A DNA stretch of 54,583 nt, from contig NZ_FNHQ01000018.1 in NCBI RefSeq assembly GCF_900103535.1, positions 1 to 54,583 on the forward strand, in the 5' to 3' direction. The stretch's first letter is position 1; each line of letters starts with the position of its first letter. Positions 34,966 through 43,800 of this stretch are shown piece after piece. The stretch comes from Megasphaera paucivorans (GTDB lineage Bacteria > Bacillota > Negativicutes > Veillonellales > Megasphaeraceae). The notes beneath the pieces are model-generated. The model had not been told where the DNA came from and did no database searches. It saw only the letters and a program-made list of their open reading frames with translations. The position numbers and the translations under genes are program-made.

Positions 34966-36366
34966 ATGAGAAGAGTCGCATATATTACGATGTTTTTATT
35001 TTGTTTCACCGTAAGTTTTGCTTTTCTTTCTTTGGCTCGGCCGGGAACGGTGCAGCACCATATTATATCACCGCCTATGGAAAAAGTGCGCAAGACCTAT
35101 GAAGTCAGCAATAAATTAGTGTCATCGGATTTACAGCAGGTAAAACCGCAAGTTATGGCACAAACTCCGGAGAAAAGTTCTTTGATGCCGCTTTTACAAT
35201 GGTCTCGCATTGATACGGCTGTAGCATATGAAGTTGATATTTTGAAAAAAAACGAAGATGAACAGGATTCATATGAACCCATTATGCCAACAAAACGAGT
35301 GTATGTAACCGGATACATGTTTCACCTTCCGAAAGAGTTTGATGGAGATGTATTTTATTGGCGTGTTCGGGGAATTGATTTAGATGGCAACGGGGTAAGC
35401 GATTATTCTGATGTTGAACCAGTATATGTGGATCGGACATTGCCAATAGTTGAAAAGCCGGCGACTTTATCTTATTATAATCAAGGGAATGGAACGGTTC
35501 TCTTGTATCCTGTCTATGACTGGATACCTATTCCTGACACGGAGAAATATGAGATAGAAATTTTGGATGCAGCACCAGAAAATCCTAACGGTACGGAACC
35601 CTCCGTTCATCGGATAGACTCGCTTACATGTGAAAGTTCAGAAAAATATGACCCTAAATCCCGAGTATCAGATGCGGTTTTATATTGGCGTGTCCGCGGT
35701 ATAGATAATGTAGGGCATACTGTAGGCGTGTATTCTGATGCAGTTCCCTTTAAGACGAGTCCGGAAGATAATTATGATGTAGCAACACTGGGAGATAGTA
35801 TTAGTCATGGCGGCGGCAGTATTTCTTATTCGCCAAGTGACTGGGCGTTCAGTTATCAGTACTATCTTGATTTTCCTACTATCAATTTAGCGCAAAGCGG
35901 CGATACTAGCAATATGACAGCGGAGCGTTTTGAACGGGATGTATTACCTTTTCATCCGAAATATTTGATTATTCTTATGGGTTCTAATAGCTTGCGAGCG
36001 GGAGAATCGCCTTATTCGGTGATTTACGACATGAAGAAAGTCAAGGAGGCGTGCCTGGATCATGATATAAAACCCGTGTTTTTAACAATACCGCCAATCA
36101 ATCCTGCCAATATCAAGAAAGCGTTTGATCAAGATACGGCAGAAGATTGGCAGCAGCGGGTGGCAATAGTAAATGCTTGGATCCGCACGCAGATTCATAT
36201 TGACATTACACCGGGAATGGCAGACACAGATGGGAATTTATTTACCTACTTAGCGTTGGATGGATTACATCTTGATCCGCAGGGAAAGCAGATGATGGCA
36301 GGAGCCATTAATGCGGAATGGAAATATATTTTATCTTTGCCAGATGATGTATGGGAAAAGAAGTAG
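34966..36366 (+). CDS. Exported SGNH/GDSL hydrolase with two N-terminal beta-sandwich domains
   Basis: The 466-residue protein begins with a signal or anchor segment. Two similar domains follow, at about residues 75-150 and 160-263, each ending in a VFYWRVRGID or VLYWRVRGID strand, which is a fibronectin-like repeat. Residues from about 272 form the SGNH hydrolase: ATLGDSISHGG (Ser), NLAQSGDTSNM (Gly), LIILMGSNSL (Asn) and DGLHLDPQGK (Asp-His). The fold suits removal of acyl groups from a surface or periplasmic glycan. Substrate unknown. A GGAGG site precedes the ATG. Confidence 0.85.
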   Translation: MRRVAYITMFLFCFTVSFAFLSLARPGTVQHHIISPPMEKVRKTYEVSNKLVSSDLQQVKPQVMAQTPEKSSLMPLLQWSRIDTAVAYEVDILKKNEDEQDSYEPIMPTKRVYVTGYMFHLPKEFDGDVFYWRVRGIDLDGNGVSDYSDVEPVYVDRTLPIVEKPATLSYYNQGNGTVLLYPVYDWIPIPDTEKYEIEILDAAPENPNGTEPSVHRIDSLTCESSEKYDPKSRVSDAVLYWRVRGIDNVGHTVGVYSDAVPFKTSPEDNYDVATLGDSISHGGGSISYSPSDWAFSYQYYLDFPTINLAQSGDTSNMTAERFERDVLPFHPKYLIILMGSNSLRAGESPYSVIYDMKKVKEACLDHDIKPVFLTIPPINPANIKKAFDQDTAEDWQQRVAIVNAWIRTQIHIDITPGMADTDGNLFTYLALDGLHLDPQGKQMMAGAINAEWKYILSLPDDVWEKK

Positions 36367-36379
36367 TGGTCAATTCCCC

Positions 36380-37324
36380 TTACTTCTTTTCGGGTACCAG
36401 GAATCCAGGTGTTGTGAGATAGCGATCTCCCGTATCAGGAAGAAGTGCAACTATTGTTTTACCCGCGTTCTCCGGTTTTTTGGCAAGTTCTGTTGCGGCA
36501 TAGAGCGCTGCACCAGAAGAAATACCAATGAGAATACCTTCGTGTTTGGCAAAAATATTAGCCGTTGCATACGCCTGTTCTGTGGTAATTGTGAAAATGT
36601 CATCGTAAATAGAGGTGTTTAAGGTTTTGGGAATGAAATTGGCGCCAATCCCTTGAATTTTATGAGGTCCCGCATGCCCTTCGGATAAAAGCGGAGAATC
36701 TGCTGGTTCAACTGCAATGATTTGTACAGAAGGCTTTTTATCTTTTAAATATTCGCCAATACCCGATAACGTACCACCCGTTCCGACACCGGCTAAAAAG
36801 ATATCGACTTCACCATTTGTGTCTTCATATATTTCAGGTCCCGTAGTTTCTCTGTGGGCAGCAGGATTGACCGGATTGGTAAATTGTCCTGGAATAAAAC
36901 TGTTGGGGATGGTATTTGCTAATTCTTCTGCTTTATCAACCGCACCCTGCATTCCTTTTGGGCCTTCAGTAAGAACGATTTCGGCACCATAGGCAGACAT
37001 TAAATTGCGGCGTTCAATGCTCATGGTTTCCGGCATGGTAAAGATTGCTCGATAGCCTTTTGCGGCGGCGACAGATGCAAGACCGATACCCGTATTGCCG
37101 CTGGTTGGTTCAATAATTACTGCGTTTTTTCCTAAAATACCTTTTTGTTCGGCATCTTCAATCATGGCTTTGGCAATTCGATCTTTGACAGAGCCTGCGG
37201 GATTTAAGTATTCTAGTTTGACTACTATTTTTGCGGTTATTCCGGATTCTGCATTATATCGAACCGGTTCTAACAAGGGGGTGTGACCAATTAATTCTAC
37301 TACATTTTTATAAATTTTTCCCAT
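36380..37324 (-). CDS. cysK: Cysteine synthase A (O-acetylserine sulfhydrylase)
   Basis: CysK makes cysteine from O-acetylserine and sulfide with PLP. The 314-residue product has the PLP lysine K47 in LNPAGSVKDRI, TSGNTGIGLAS for substrate binding, and GTGGTLSGIGEYL for the PLP phosphate. Length is normal. It lies 207 bases behind cysE on the same strand. Whether it shares the cysE T-box transcript is unclear, because the spacer has its own ribosome binding site and a small open frame. It converges closely on the SGNH gene. Confidence 0.97.
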   Translation of the reverse strand: MGKIYKNVVELIGHTPLLEPVRYNAESGITAKIVVKLEYLNPAGSVKDRIAKAMIEDAEQKGILGKNAVIIEPTSGNTGIGLASVAAAKGYRAIFTMPETMSIERRNLMSAYGAEIVLTEGPKGMQGAVDKAEELANTIPNSFIPGQFTNPVNPAAHRETTGPEIYEDTNGEVDIFLAGVGTGGTLSGIGEYLKDKKPSVQIIAVEPADSPLLSEGHAGPHKIQGIGANFIPKTLNTSIYDDIFTITTEQAYATANIFAKHEGILIGISSGAALYAATELAKKPENAGKTIVALLPDTGDRYLTTPGFLVPEKK

Positions 37325-37354
37325 AATATTCAGATCCTTTCTGGAATTTATCCA

Positions 37355-37429
37355 TTAAAAATAAAGTGTTGTTTTATAAGAGTATCTACTACATCGAAAT
37401 ACCCATAAATATGTAAATACAGGTAACAT
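37355..37429 (-). CDS. Possible 24-residue leader peptide before cysK
   Basis: On the minus strand a perfect AAGGAGG (37441-37435) stands five bases before ATG 37429. The ATG opens 24 codons ending in TAA at 37355, thirty bases before cysK. The peptide is hydrophobic and aromatic and contains one Cys codon (codon 13). The ribosome binding site is better than that of most genes here. No clear downstream attenuator hairpin is seen, so its role is open and it may be chance. Confidence 0.35.
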   Translation of the reverse strand: MLPVFTYLWVFRCSRYSYKTTLYF

Positions 37430-37531
37430 ATAAGCCTCCTTGTTATAACTAAAAAGAATACAAAAACAGTATAGTTTATGCTTATATCGACTTACCATGG
37501 ATTTCCTTTCGTATAAGAAAAACATAGTAAA

Positions 37532-38224
37532 TTATGCTTGTTTATGTAATGTAAGATGCATATCAGAAGTATCGTCTATGGCATCAAGGCGGTTTTGGAG
37601 CAGGGCAACTTGTTGTTTTAGCGCTGTAATTTGATCTTCTATAGGATCGGGAAGGCGATTATGATTTAAATCAATATCTTGTTCTGTATGATGTGCTTGT
37701 AGACGTTTTCCTTTTTGAACAACAATGTGTCCGGGGATACCGACCACTGTTGAATAGGGAGGAACTTCATGAAGAACCACAGAGCCCGCTCCAATTTTAG
37801 CTCCTTCACCAACGGTAAAAGAGCCAAGTACTTTGGCACCGCAGGCAATGACTGCATAATTACCAATCGTAGGATGTCTTTTCCCTTTTTCCTTACCGGT
37901 ACCGCCTAGCGTTACTCCTTGATAAAGAGAAACATTTTTGCCGATGATCGTTGTTTCACCGATAACGGTACCCATACCGTGGTCAATAAATAAGCCTTCA
38001 CCGATTTGTGCTCCCGGATGAATTTCTATACCCGTTAGAAAACGACTAATAGTAGAAATGACGCGAGCGATAACAAACCAATGATGTGTATAGAAAAAAT
38101 GAGCAATACGGTGATTCCAAATAGCATGCAGGCCGGAATAGCATAAAATTATTTCTAAATTATTTTTAGCAGCTGGATCTCGGTTTTTGATGACGCGTAT
38201 ATCGTTACGTACTTGTCTTAACAT
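37532..38224 (-). CDS. cysE: Serine O-acetyltransferase
   Basis: CysE makes O-acetylserine from serine and acetyl-CoA, the first step of cysteine synthesis. The 230-residue product has an alpha-helical N-terminal part starting [21 protein letters not shown] left-handed hexapeptide-repeat helix follows ([40 protein letters not shown]). ATG 38224 is preferred over 38239 because AGGAGG-like GGAGG lies eight bases before it. It is governed by the cysteine T-box upstream and followed by cysK. Confidence 0.96.
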   Translation of the reverse strand: MLRQVRNDIRVIKNRDPAAKNNLEIILCYSGLHAIWNHRIAHFFYTHHWFVIARVISTISRFLTGIEIHPGAQIGEGLFIDHGMGTVIGETTIIGKNVSLYQGVTLGGTGKEKGKRHPTIGNYAVIACGAKVLGSFTVGEGAKIGAGSVVLHEVPPYSTVVGIPGHIVVQKGKRLQAHHTEQDIDLNHNRLPDPIEDQITALKQQVALLQNRLDAIDDTSDMHLTLHKQA

Positions 38225-38253
38225 AGATACAACCTCCATTTATATAACAAAAA

Positions 38254-38495
38254 ATCCATCATCTCTAAACAGAGACGATGGATCGCGGTTCCACTCTGAT
38301 TGCAACATATAAATACGCTGCCCCTCAAATCCAATAACGGCGGTAACCGGAAGCAGCCTACTTATATTTCAGCTGTTCTGCTCTCAAAGGCATTCCACGG
38401 ACTTCGTCTGGGTGTAAGCTCTCAGCCGGTGGCTTACATTTTCTGTCAAACGGGGGCATGCGTGTACTTGTTTTGATCATTGCATTTTTATATTG
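38254..38495 (-). promoter_or_regulatory. T-box leader, cysteine-specific, controlling cysE
   Basis: Read on the minus strand, the leader holds the T-box core AGAGTGGAACCGCG (about 38298-38285), which captures the uncharged tRNA acceptor end. Directly after it comes a terminator hairpin (38283-38254) and a T-run. Upstream is a stem I whose specifier loop reads GTGGAATGCCTTTGAGA (about 38395-38379). The codon in specifier position is TGC, cysteine. Uncharged tRNA-Cys should stabilise the antiterminator and switch cysE on. Positions of stem I are approximate. Confidence 0.88.
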
Positions 38496-38501
38496 ATTGA
38501 T

Positions 38502-38530
38502 ATCATACACTTTAATTTTTTTTTTGTCAA
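38502..38530 (-). promoter_or_regulatory. Promoter of the cysE T-box transcript
   Basis: On the minus strand TTGACA (38530-38525) and TATGAT (38507-38502) are separated by exactly 17 bases. The predicted start near 38495 lies just before stem I of the T-box. Confidence 0.8.
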
Positions 38531-38540
38531 TAGGGATTGA

Positions 38541-39040
38541 AATATTTTTATATAAATTTCAATGATTTTGTTCGGTATAGTGTGTGTGTAATATGATAAT
38601 CAACATGAAGGTGAGTAATTGAAATAAGCCAGGGACTACGGTATAATATAAGAGAATATGAAAAAATAAAATTTATAGATATGTAATGAAGTTCGTAGTT
38701 GGAATGTGAATTGGGACAAAACATACAGCATGGTGGAAATATCTTACGAATTGTTTTTTATCAGTTAGACAACTTTCGAGATGGGTAACAACGATTGGAA
38801 TCGTGCTGCTCGATGAGAAATAAAAGAAAGAATACACGTGCGCCGTTACCTTTGTGCGGAAGAGGCTATGGAAACAGCTCTTCTGATTGATGAGGAAACG
38901 GCTTCTTATTATGATAAAACAGTATTGTTTTTAGTTTTAAGAAAAATATAATAAAATGGAATACATAATGATTAAAATGTATTTTTATTTTAAAAAGTCG
39001 TTTAATAGAAAGTTTAAACTAAATAAGGAGGAGATGGCAA
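38541..39040. other. Gene-poor stretch before the UlaG-like gene, possible decayed small gene
   Basis: No intact gene is recognised. On the plus strand an ATG at 38781 opens a frame interrupted by TGA at 38814-38816. It then continues with protein-like composition (REIKERI-type and AEEAMETALL segments, acidic and helical) to a TAA at 38949-38951. Upstream, a different frame from about 38710 to 38785 is also protein-like and ends at the same place. This pattern suits a small gene broken by a frameshift and a stop. I do not recognise the family. Confidence 0.25.
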
Positions 39041-39745
39041 ATGGCGGCAGCGTTGAAGTTGAGCTATTTAAATCATAGTGGATTTACAGTAGAAACAGAA
39101 AGCAAGGTGCTTGTATTTGATTATTATCAAGATCCGGCAGGAATTGTTTCGTCCTATGCAGTCGGTACAAAACCGCTGTGGTTTTTTGTAAGTCATTGGC
39201 ATGGAGATCATTTTAATAAGCATATTGCTGATTTTGAACAGCAAACAGCACAATATATTGTAAACAAGGATGTGAAATTGAAACAAGTTGCAGCAGATAA
39301 ACTGCATCCTTTGGATATATATGATACAATATCTATTGACGGAGTTAACATTACACAATACGGTTCAACAGACGAAGGTGGGTCCTTCATGGTGGAGACA
39401 GACGGCAGCCGTATCTTTCATGCCGGTGATTTGAATTGGTGGCATTGGATGGGAGATACAGATAGCAATAACGCGGCGGCCAAGGAAATGTATGATAAAG
39501 AAATGTCCCATTTGGAAGGACAAGTTATAGATGTAGCTTTTTTTCCGGTAGATGCACGATTGGAAGCGGCACGTGAATGGGGAATTTTGGGGTTTCTTGA
39601 TAAAGTAAAGATTACAAAATGTTTGGTTCCTATGCATTATTTTGGAACGCCGTGGCAGCCGTCTATTGATTTTCAAGCTAAACACGATGATGTGCCGCTT
39701 TGGATTCCGCGGGAAGGCGGCAATTCTATCACTATTTTACTTTAA
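39041..39745 (+). CDS. UlaG-like metallo-beta-lactamase-fold hydrolase
   Basis: The 234-residue product is a metallo-beta-lactamase fold protein with FVSHWHGDHFNKHI (the HxHxDH metal motif), IFHAGDLNWWHW (Asp ligand) and LVPMHYFGTP (last His). It resembles the metal-dependent hydrolase group containing L-ascorbate-6-phosphate lactonase UlaG, but the substrate is unknown. The ATG follows AAGGAGGAG. Two DUF445 genes follow on the same strand after about 55 bases. Confidence 0.88.
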   Translation: MAAALKLSYLNHSGFTVETESKVLVFDYYQDPAGIVSSYAVGTKPLWFFVSHWHGDHFNKHIADFEQQTAQYIVNKDVKLKQVAADKLHPLDIYDTISIDGVNITQYGSTDEGGSFMVETDGSRIFHAGDLNWWHWMGDTDSNNAAAKEMYDKEMSHLEGQVIDVAFFPVDARLEAAREWGILGFLDKVKITKCLVPMHYFGTPWQPSIDFQAKHDDVPLWIPREGGNSITILL

Positions 39746-39802
39746 CCATATCGCGTTGATAGATATTAATGTCTGGCGTATAGCCGGAGGAGGAATACAT
39801 AA

Positions 39803-41074
39803 ATGGATCAATTGGAGATCACAAAACAAAGCCGCAGCCATGTAGCCAATTATATATTGATAATTGCTGCTATTGTGTTGCTTTTGTCATATCCGTTCCG
39901 AGACCTATTTGCGGGCGGGTTACTAACACATTTAGCAGGAGCGGCTTTAATTGGCGGACTTGCGGACTGGTACGCGGTAACTGCTTTATTTAAGAAACCG
40001 TTGGGAATTTCTTTTAAGACAGCGCTTATTCCGCGAAGTAAGGAAAGAATAGCGGAAACAGCAAGGCATATGATTGAATGTGAAATATTGACAGTTCCTA
40101 ATATGTATAATGTGTTAAAAAGTCATCCTGTTCTCGATGCGGTGTTAGATTACCTTCATAGTGAAAAGGGGTTCAGATCCGCTGAACAAATTTTGGGACA
40201 AATGCTTAATACTTTTCTTTATACCATTGACATGCAGGCAGTGGCCCGGAATGCAGCCGGTATGGGGCGTCAGACTATTGAAAAAATTGAGATAGCACCG
40301 ATGTTAAGCGAATCGTTAAAAGTTAGTTTCGCCGGAGCTGCAGGTAAGGACTTTTTGGACTTTTTGCTTATGACACTGGAAACGACGACAAAAAGTGATA
40401 CAGCAAAAGTTTATTTAGGTGAAATTTATCGTGAATCACTGCGTCAGTATGAAAAACGAAATTTTGTTTATGCGCTTGTCATCAAAGCGGCGTTATCCAG
40501 TGAACTTTTTAGTCCGGAACATGTTGCCGGAGTATTACAGGGAAAATTTATTGAGGTATTGGAAGAAACAAAACGTCCTGACTCTGCCTATCGGCGCAAA
40601 GCCATGCAATTTCTGTGGCAGCAGGCGGAACGGCTGGAAATGAATAAAGAGTGGCAAAGTCGAGTAGAAAGTTATAAGATGATGTTGTTTGATTATATAG
40701 TATCCCGCCCAGATTTAAGTGAATCTTGGTTGCGTTATATTAAAAATCCATCGCGTCAGTATCGTTTGTGTCATATAGCGGCGGATTATACAGTTGAGCG
40801 ATTGGAAAAATGGCGTCAAATGGATACTTCCGTTGAACAAATGAACCGGGCTGTTCTCGCTATGGCAGTTAAATCGCTGAAGCGGCTTCAAACTTGGTTT
40901 GGGGCTACAGCAGAGCAGGAAATTATGAAATATGACAGCCAAGTTTTGGCAATACAGCTGCAAGATAAAGTTTGGTATGACTTGCAGATGATTCGCGTGA
41001 ACGGATCTCTTGTTGGAGCGCTCCTAGGTGCGTGCATATTCCTAGCAATGTATGCTTTGAAAGGAGGCTGGTAA
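39803..41074 (+). CDS. DUF445 family membrane protein (first of two)
   Basis: The 423-residue protein has membrane segments near both ends and a long helical middle. The first end reads GGLADWYAVTALFKKPLGISFKTALIPRSKERIAET, the family hallmark. The last end has LVGALLGACIFLAMYAL. DUF445 (YheB/YjiN) proteins are of unknown function. A paralogue follows immediately at 41076. Usable starts lie at 39803 or nearby; GGAGGAGG upstream supports ATG 39803. Confidence 0.85.
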   Translation: MDQLEITKQSRSHVANYILIIAAIVLLLSYPFRDLFAGGLLTHLAGAALIGGLADWYAVTALFKKPLGISFKTALIPRSKERIAETARHMIECEILTVPNMYNVLKSHPVLDAVLDYLHSEKGFRSAEQILGQMLNTFLYTIDMQAVARNAAGMGRQTIEKIEIAPMLSESLKVSFAGAAGKDFLDFLLMTLETTTKSDTAKVYLGEIYRESLRQYEKRNFVYALVIKAALSSELFSPEHVAGVLQGKFIEVLEETKRPDSAYRRKAMQFLWQQAERLEMNKEWQSRVESYKMMLFDYIVSRPDLSESWLRYIKNPSRQYRLCHIAADYTVERLEKWRQMDTSVEQMNRAVLAMAVKSLKRLQTWFGATAEQEIMKYDSQVLAIQLQDKVWYDLQMIRVNGSLVGALLGACIFLAMYALKGGW

Positions 41075-41075
41075 T

Positions 41076-42356
41076 ATGAGCTATCGTCAACGTGCCAACA
41101 GTATCCTGGCGTTATCTTTTTTTTGTTTTGGTCTTGTGTTTTTTTGGTGGTATACACATGAAACCGGATTTTGGGAAGAACTAGTGTTTTTTGTTGTGCA
41201 GTCAGCGCTTATTGGCAGTATTGCGGATTGGTTTGCCGTTACCGCGTTATTTGATAAACCTCTTGGCGTTCCTTACCACACGGAATTAATCTATAATCAT
41301 CGGGAACAATTGATCAATGCAATGACTAAAGTTGTATCAGAAAAATTATTAAAACCGCACATGTGGGAAGAAAAGCTTGATAAATTTTCCTTAACATCTA
41401 GAATTTCAATATGGCTGTCGAGTGAACAGGGTCACAAGAAATTTCGTTCTTTTTTATATGAAATTGCAGAGCGCATTTATGGTTATGCACGAAAAGGAGA
41501 AACGCAAAAAGCAATTGCAGAAAATATACGCAGCTATTTAAAAAAGCAGCCAATTATGATGTTTATGCAAGATCGAATTATAACTATGCTGGAAGCACCC
41601 GATGGAAAAATACTGAATGAATTGATTGCGGTGTTTTCTGAGTGTGTTCGCAGTAAAGATTTTGAAGATTTTTTGGTGAAAATTTTAGATAGTTGGATGG
41701 AAGATACCAAGAGGGGAAATATACTAAATACGGTAACGAAATTCACCGGATTGATGGATAACCGTAAGATAGCAAAAGATATTCAACAAAGTATTGTGAC
41801 ATGGCTGGAACGTTGGCAACATGCAGATGCTAACGAGAGAGAATGGCTCTGCAGCCGTTTGGAAATTCAGATGTATGCTATGAGTGGGCAATTGACATAT
41901 ACGATTCAAAATGGACAAAATCGCTTTATTGATACACTGCCTATTGAGGCATGGCTGAATGGAATGCTTCGATCTGGTACGTATTATTTTACGACAGGAA
42001 TAGAAGGAAAAGAGAAGTTGACAAACTTCATGGAAAATGAGGTTATGCGGTATGTGAGGTACTGTGGACAATATCCAGAAGTTAAGGATTGGCTTGACGA
42101 ACAAATTCGTAAGACGTGTACGGTTATTCTGGAAAATGAACATGCATTAATTGGTGTTGCTGTTCGGCAGGTACTTTCGGGATTTGATAAAAAAAGATTT
42201 AATGATTTTTTAGAAAGCAAAGTAGGAGAAGATTTAGCTTGGATTCGGATTAACGGGGCTCTTGTCGGTGCTTCGATCGGATTTTTGGCATTTCTTTTTC
42301 TTAATCTTTTTTATGAACCGTATATGGTACCTCTTATGCGGGGAATATTATCGTAA
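41076..42356 (+). CDS. DUF445 family membrane protein (second of two)
   Basis: The 426-residue protein is a paralogue of the preceding one. It has IGSIADWFAVTALFDKPLGVPYHTELIYNHREQLINA near residues 45-82, a helical middle, and NGALVGASIGFLAFLFLNLFY before the end. The gene begins one base after the first copy's stop, with AAAGGAGG inside that gene's end. The shared hallmark and matching topology suggest a hetero-oligomer or an old tandem duplication. Function unknown. Confidence 0.85.
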   Translation: MSYRQRANSILALSFFCFGLVFFWWYTHETGFWEELVFFVVQSALIGSIADWFAVTALFDKPLGVPYHTELIYNHREQLINAMTKVVSEKLLKPHMWEEKLDKFSLTSRISIWLSSEQGHKKFRSFLYEIAERIYGYARKGETQKAIAENIRSYLKKQPIMMFMQDRIITMLEAPDGKILNELIAVFSECVRSKDFEDFLVKILDSWMEDTKRGNILNTVTKFTGLMDNRKIAKDIQQSIVTWLERWQHADANEREWLCSRLEIQMYAMSGQLTYTIQNGQNRFIDTLPIEAWLNGMLRSGTYYFTTGIEGKEKLTNFMENEVMRYVRYCGQYPEVKDWLDEQIRKTCTVILENEHALIGVAVRQVLSGFDKKRFNDFLESKVGEDLAWIRINGALVGASIGFLAFLFLNLFYEPYMVPLMRGILS

Positions 42357-42433
42357 TTATATTGTACGAAAAAATGTATTTATAATAAGTAAAAAAGACA
42401 CTGACTTTATGTAGTGCCCTATAAAGTTAAACC

Positions 42434-42467
42434 GAAACGAAGTAGCATGTACTTGCTGCTTCGTTTT
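42434..42467 (+). terminator. Hairpin with T-run inside the IS end
   Basis: AACGAAGTAGCA pairs with TGCTGCTTCGTT (one G-T pair) across six bases and is followed by a T-run on the plus strand. It lies about 80 bases after the second DUF445 gene. Confidence 0.65.
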
Positions 42468-42468
42468 T

Positions 42469-43110
42469 TTATGCTGCGGTATGATATAACCGGTAATTAA
42501 TCGGACTCAGCCAACCAAGTTTTGCCTTAATTCTGTGGTGATTGTAATATTCTATATAATTTTTAATGGCTTGCTCTAACTTTTCAAAACTATGATATGT
42601 GTGACCGTAATAAATTTTCCATTACATTATTGTCTAAGCAAGTTCCTTTCCGAGACATACTTTGAAATATCCGTTTATCTTTCAGTCTGGTTGCATAGTC
42701 TCTCATCGGATAGACCCATCCTTGATCGAAGAGAAAAGTCCGACGATAAGAGCAATCACTGGTTACGTCAATATCTTTTTCTAAAGCAGATAGAAGCCCT
42801 TGTGCCAAAGGTTGTTTTGTGAAACTGTAACTAATAATTTCACGGTTGAAAAAATCCAAGAATGAATCGAGATAGGTCTTGTGCGTAATGACAGTACCCT
42901 TTTCAGCAATCTCATAGTGCTTGAATTCTGTTGTATCTGTTGTAATTTTTTGATGAGGAATACAAGGTGTCAAAACGACAATTTAATCGGTTAGGGGCAA
43001 TTTGTCCAACAGGAATTGTATTTACGACTTTTGTGTATAAAAGATTTTGACCTGTAGGCCAAGCTTCTGGACTAATCTTTGAACTTTTTTGCGGTTAACT
43101 ATAATGCTAT
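42469..43110 (-). pseudogene. IS3-family transposase OrfB remnant
   Basis: The longest open piece (42973-42590) keeps the DDE core: KITTDTTEFKHYE with the first Asp region, YLDSFLDFFNREIISYS, SDCSYRRTFLFDQGWVYP with the second Asp, and SMSRKGTCLDNNVMENLL with the Glu region. A frameshift after MENLL leads into another frame, whose end reads EYYNHHRIKAKLGWLSPINY and stops at 42469. Upstream, from about 43110 to 42974, further pieces such as LDKKIQAIRKIHKDFGYRR occur in broken frames. The gene cannot make a functional transposase. Confidence 0.85.
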
Positions 43111-43199
43111 TTGTACAGAGTTTCCCCTAGATACGACGATAGCCAAAATCTTTATGTATTTTGCGTATGGCTTGTATTTTCTTATCCAAGGTAGCTTCC

Positions 43200-43732
43200 G
43201 GTGAAGTTACATCAAATCGTTTCCGCCAATACATATACATTGCCTTGGGAAAAATGGCAACAGCAAAAATATCTTTTAGTTTGAATGATCATCGGAGACG
43301 GATGACGATTCTTGCTTTCGTTGTTGATTCTGACTATCTACTGATTCTATTGGCATTGCTAATTTATCGGACACCTTAGGAGCCTGTCTTTCCGTTGTGA
43401 GACTAACCTACGCCGACAGTACGATACCTCAGAACCCATTGTGCCAAAAGGGACGGGTTATTTATGCCGAGAGCCAATGTGCGAATTCTTGATAGGAAAT
43501 CTCGGAACTTAGATATAAATCCACTGCAGGGAATCTAAATTGAAAAGAGTAAGTTTTCTTTTGACGAAAACGAGCATATTGTCTTTGCTGATGGAGTTGT
43601 AAGCAGTAGTCCAATGCAGGATAGTTGTGTGACTAGAATGTTGTATCTTTTTGCAAAGCCATGATAATGTAGTTTCCTTTATAGATACGCTGAAGCTACT
43701 TTTTGTTTAAATTCAGTACTATATTTTGCCAT
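43200..43732 (-). pseudogene. IS3-family transposase OrfA remnant
   Basis: The start MAKYSTEFKQKVASAYL at 43732 is the typical OrfA beginning and matches that of the copy at the right end of the window. It meets a TAA after 17 codons. The following DNA has no long frame in the expected direction; scattered short pieces suggest several indels. Confidence 0.6.
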
Positions 43733-43800
43733 AAAGATACCCCCATAAGGTAGATTGTAGGTCTAACTTATGGAGGTCAGTACATTAATCAGTGTCTTTT

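Noticed and set aside
36311-36622. 103-codon plus-strand frame over the end of cysK
   Set aside because: It lies antisense to the conserved C-terminus of cysK and has no family likeness.
38838-38951. GTG-initiated 37-codon frame
   Set aside because: No ribosome binding site; better explained as part of a decayed gene.
43161-43379. 72-codon plus-strand frame
   Set aside because: It lies opposite the decayed IS3 transposase and has no ribosome binding site.
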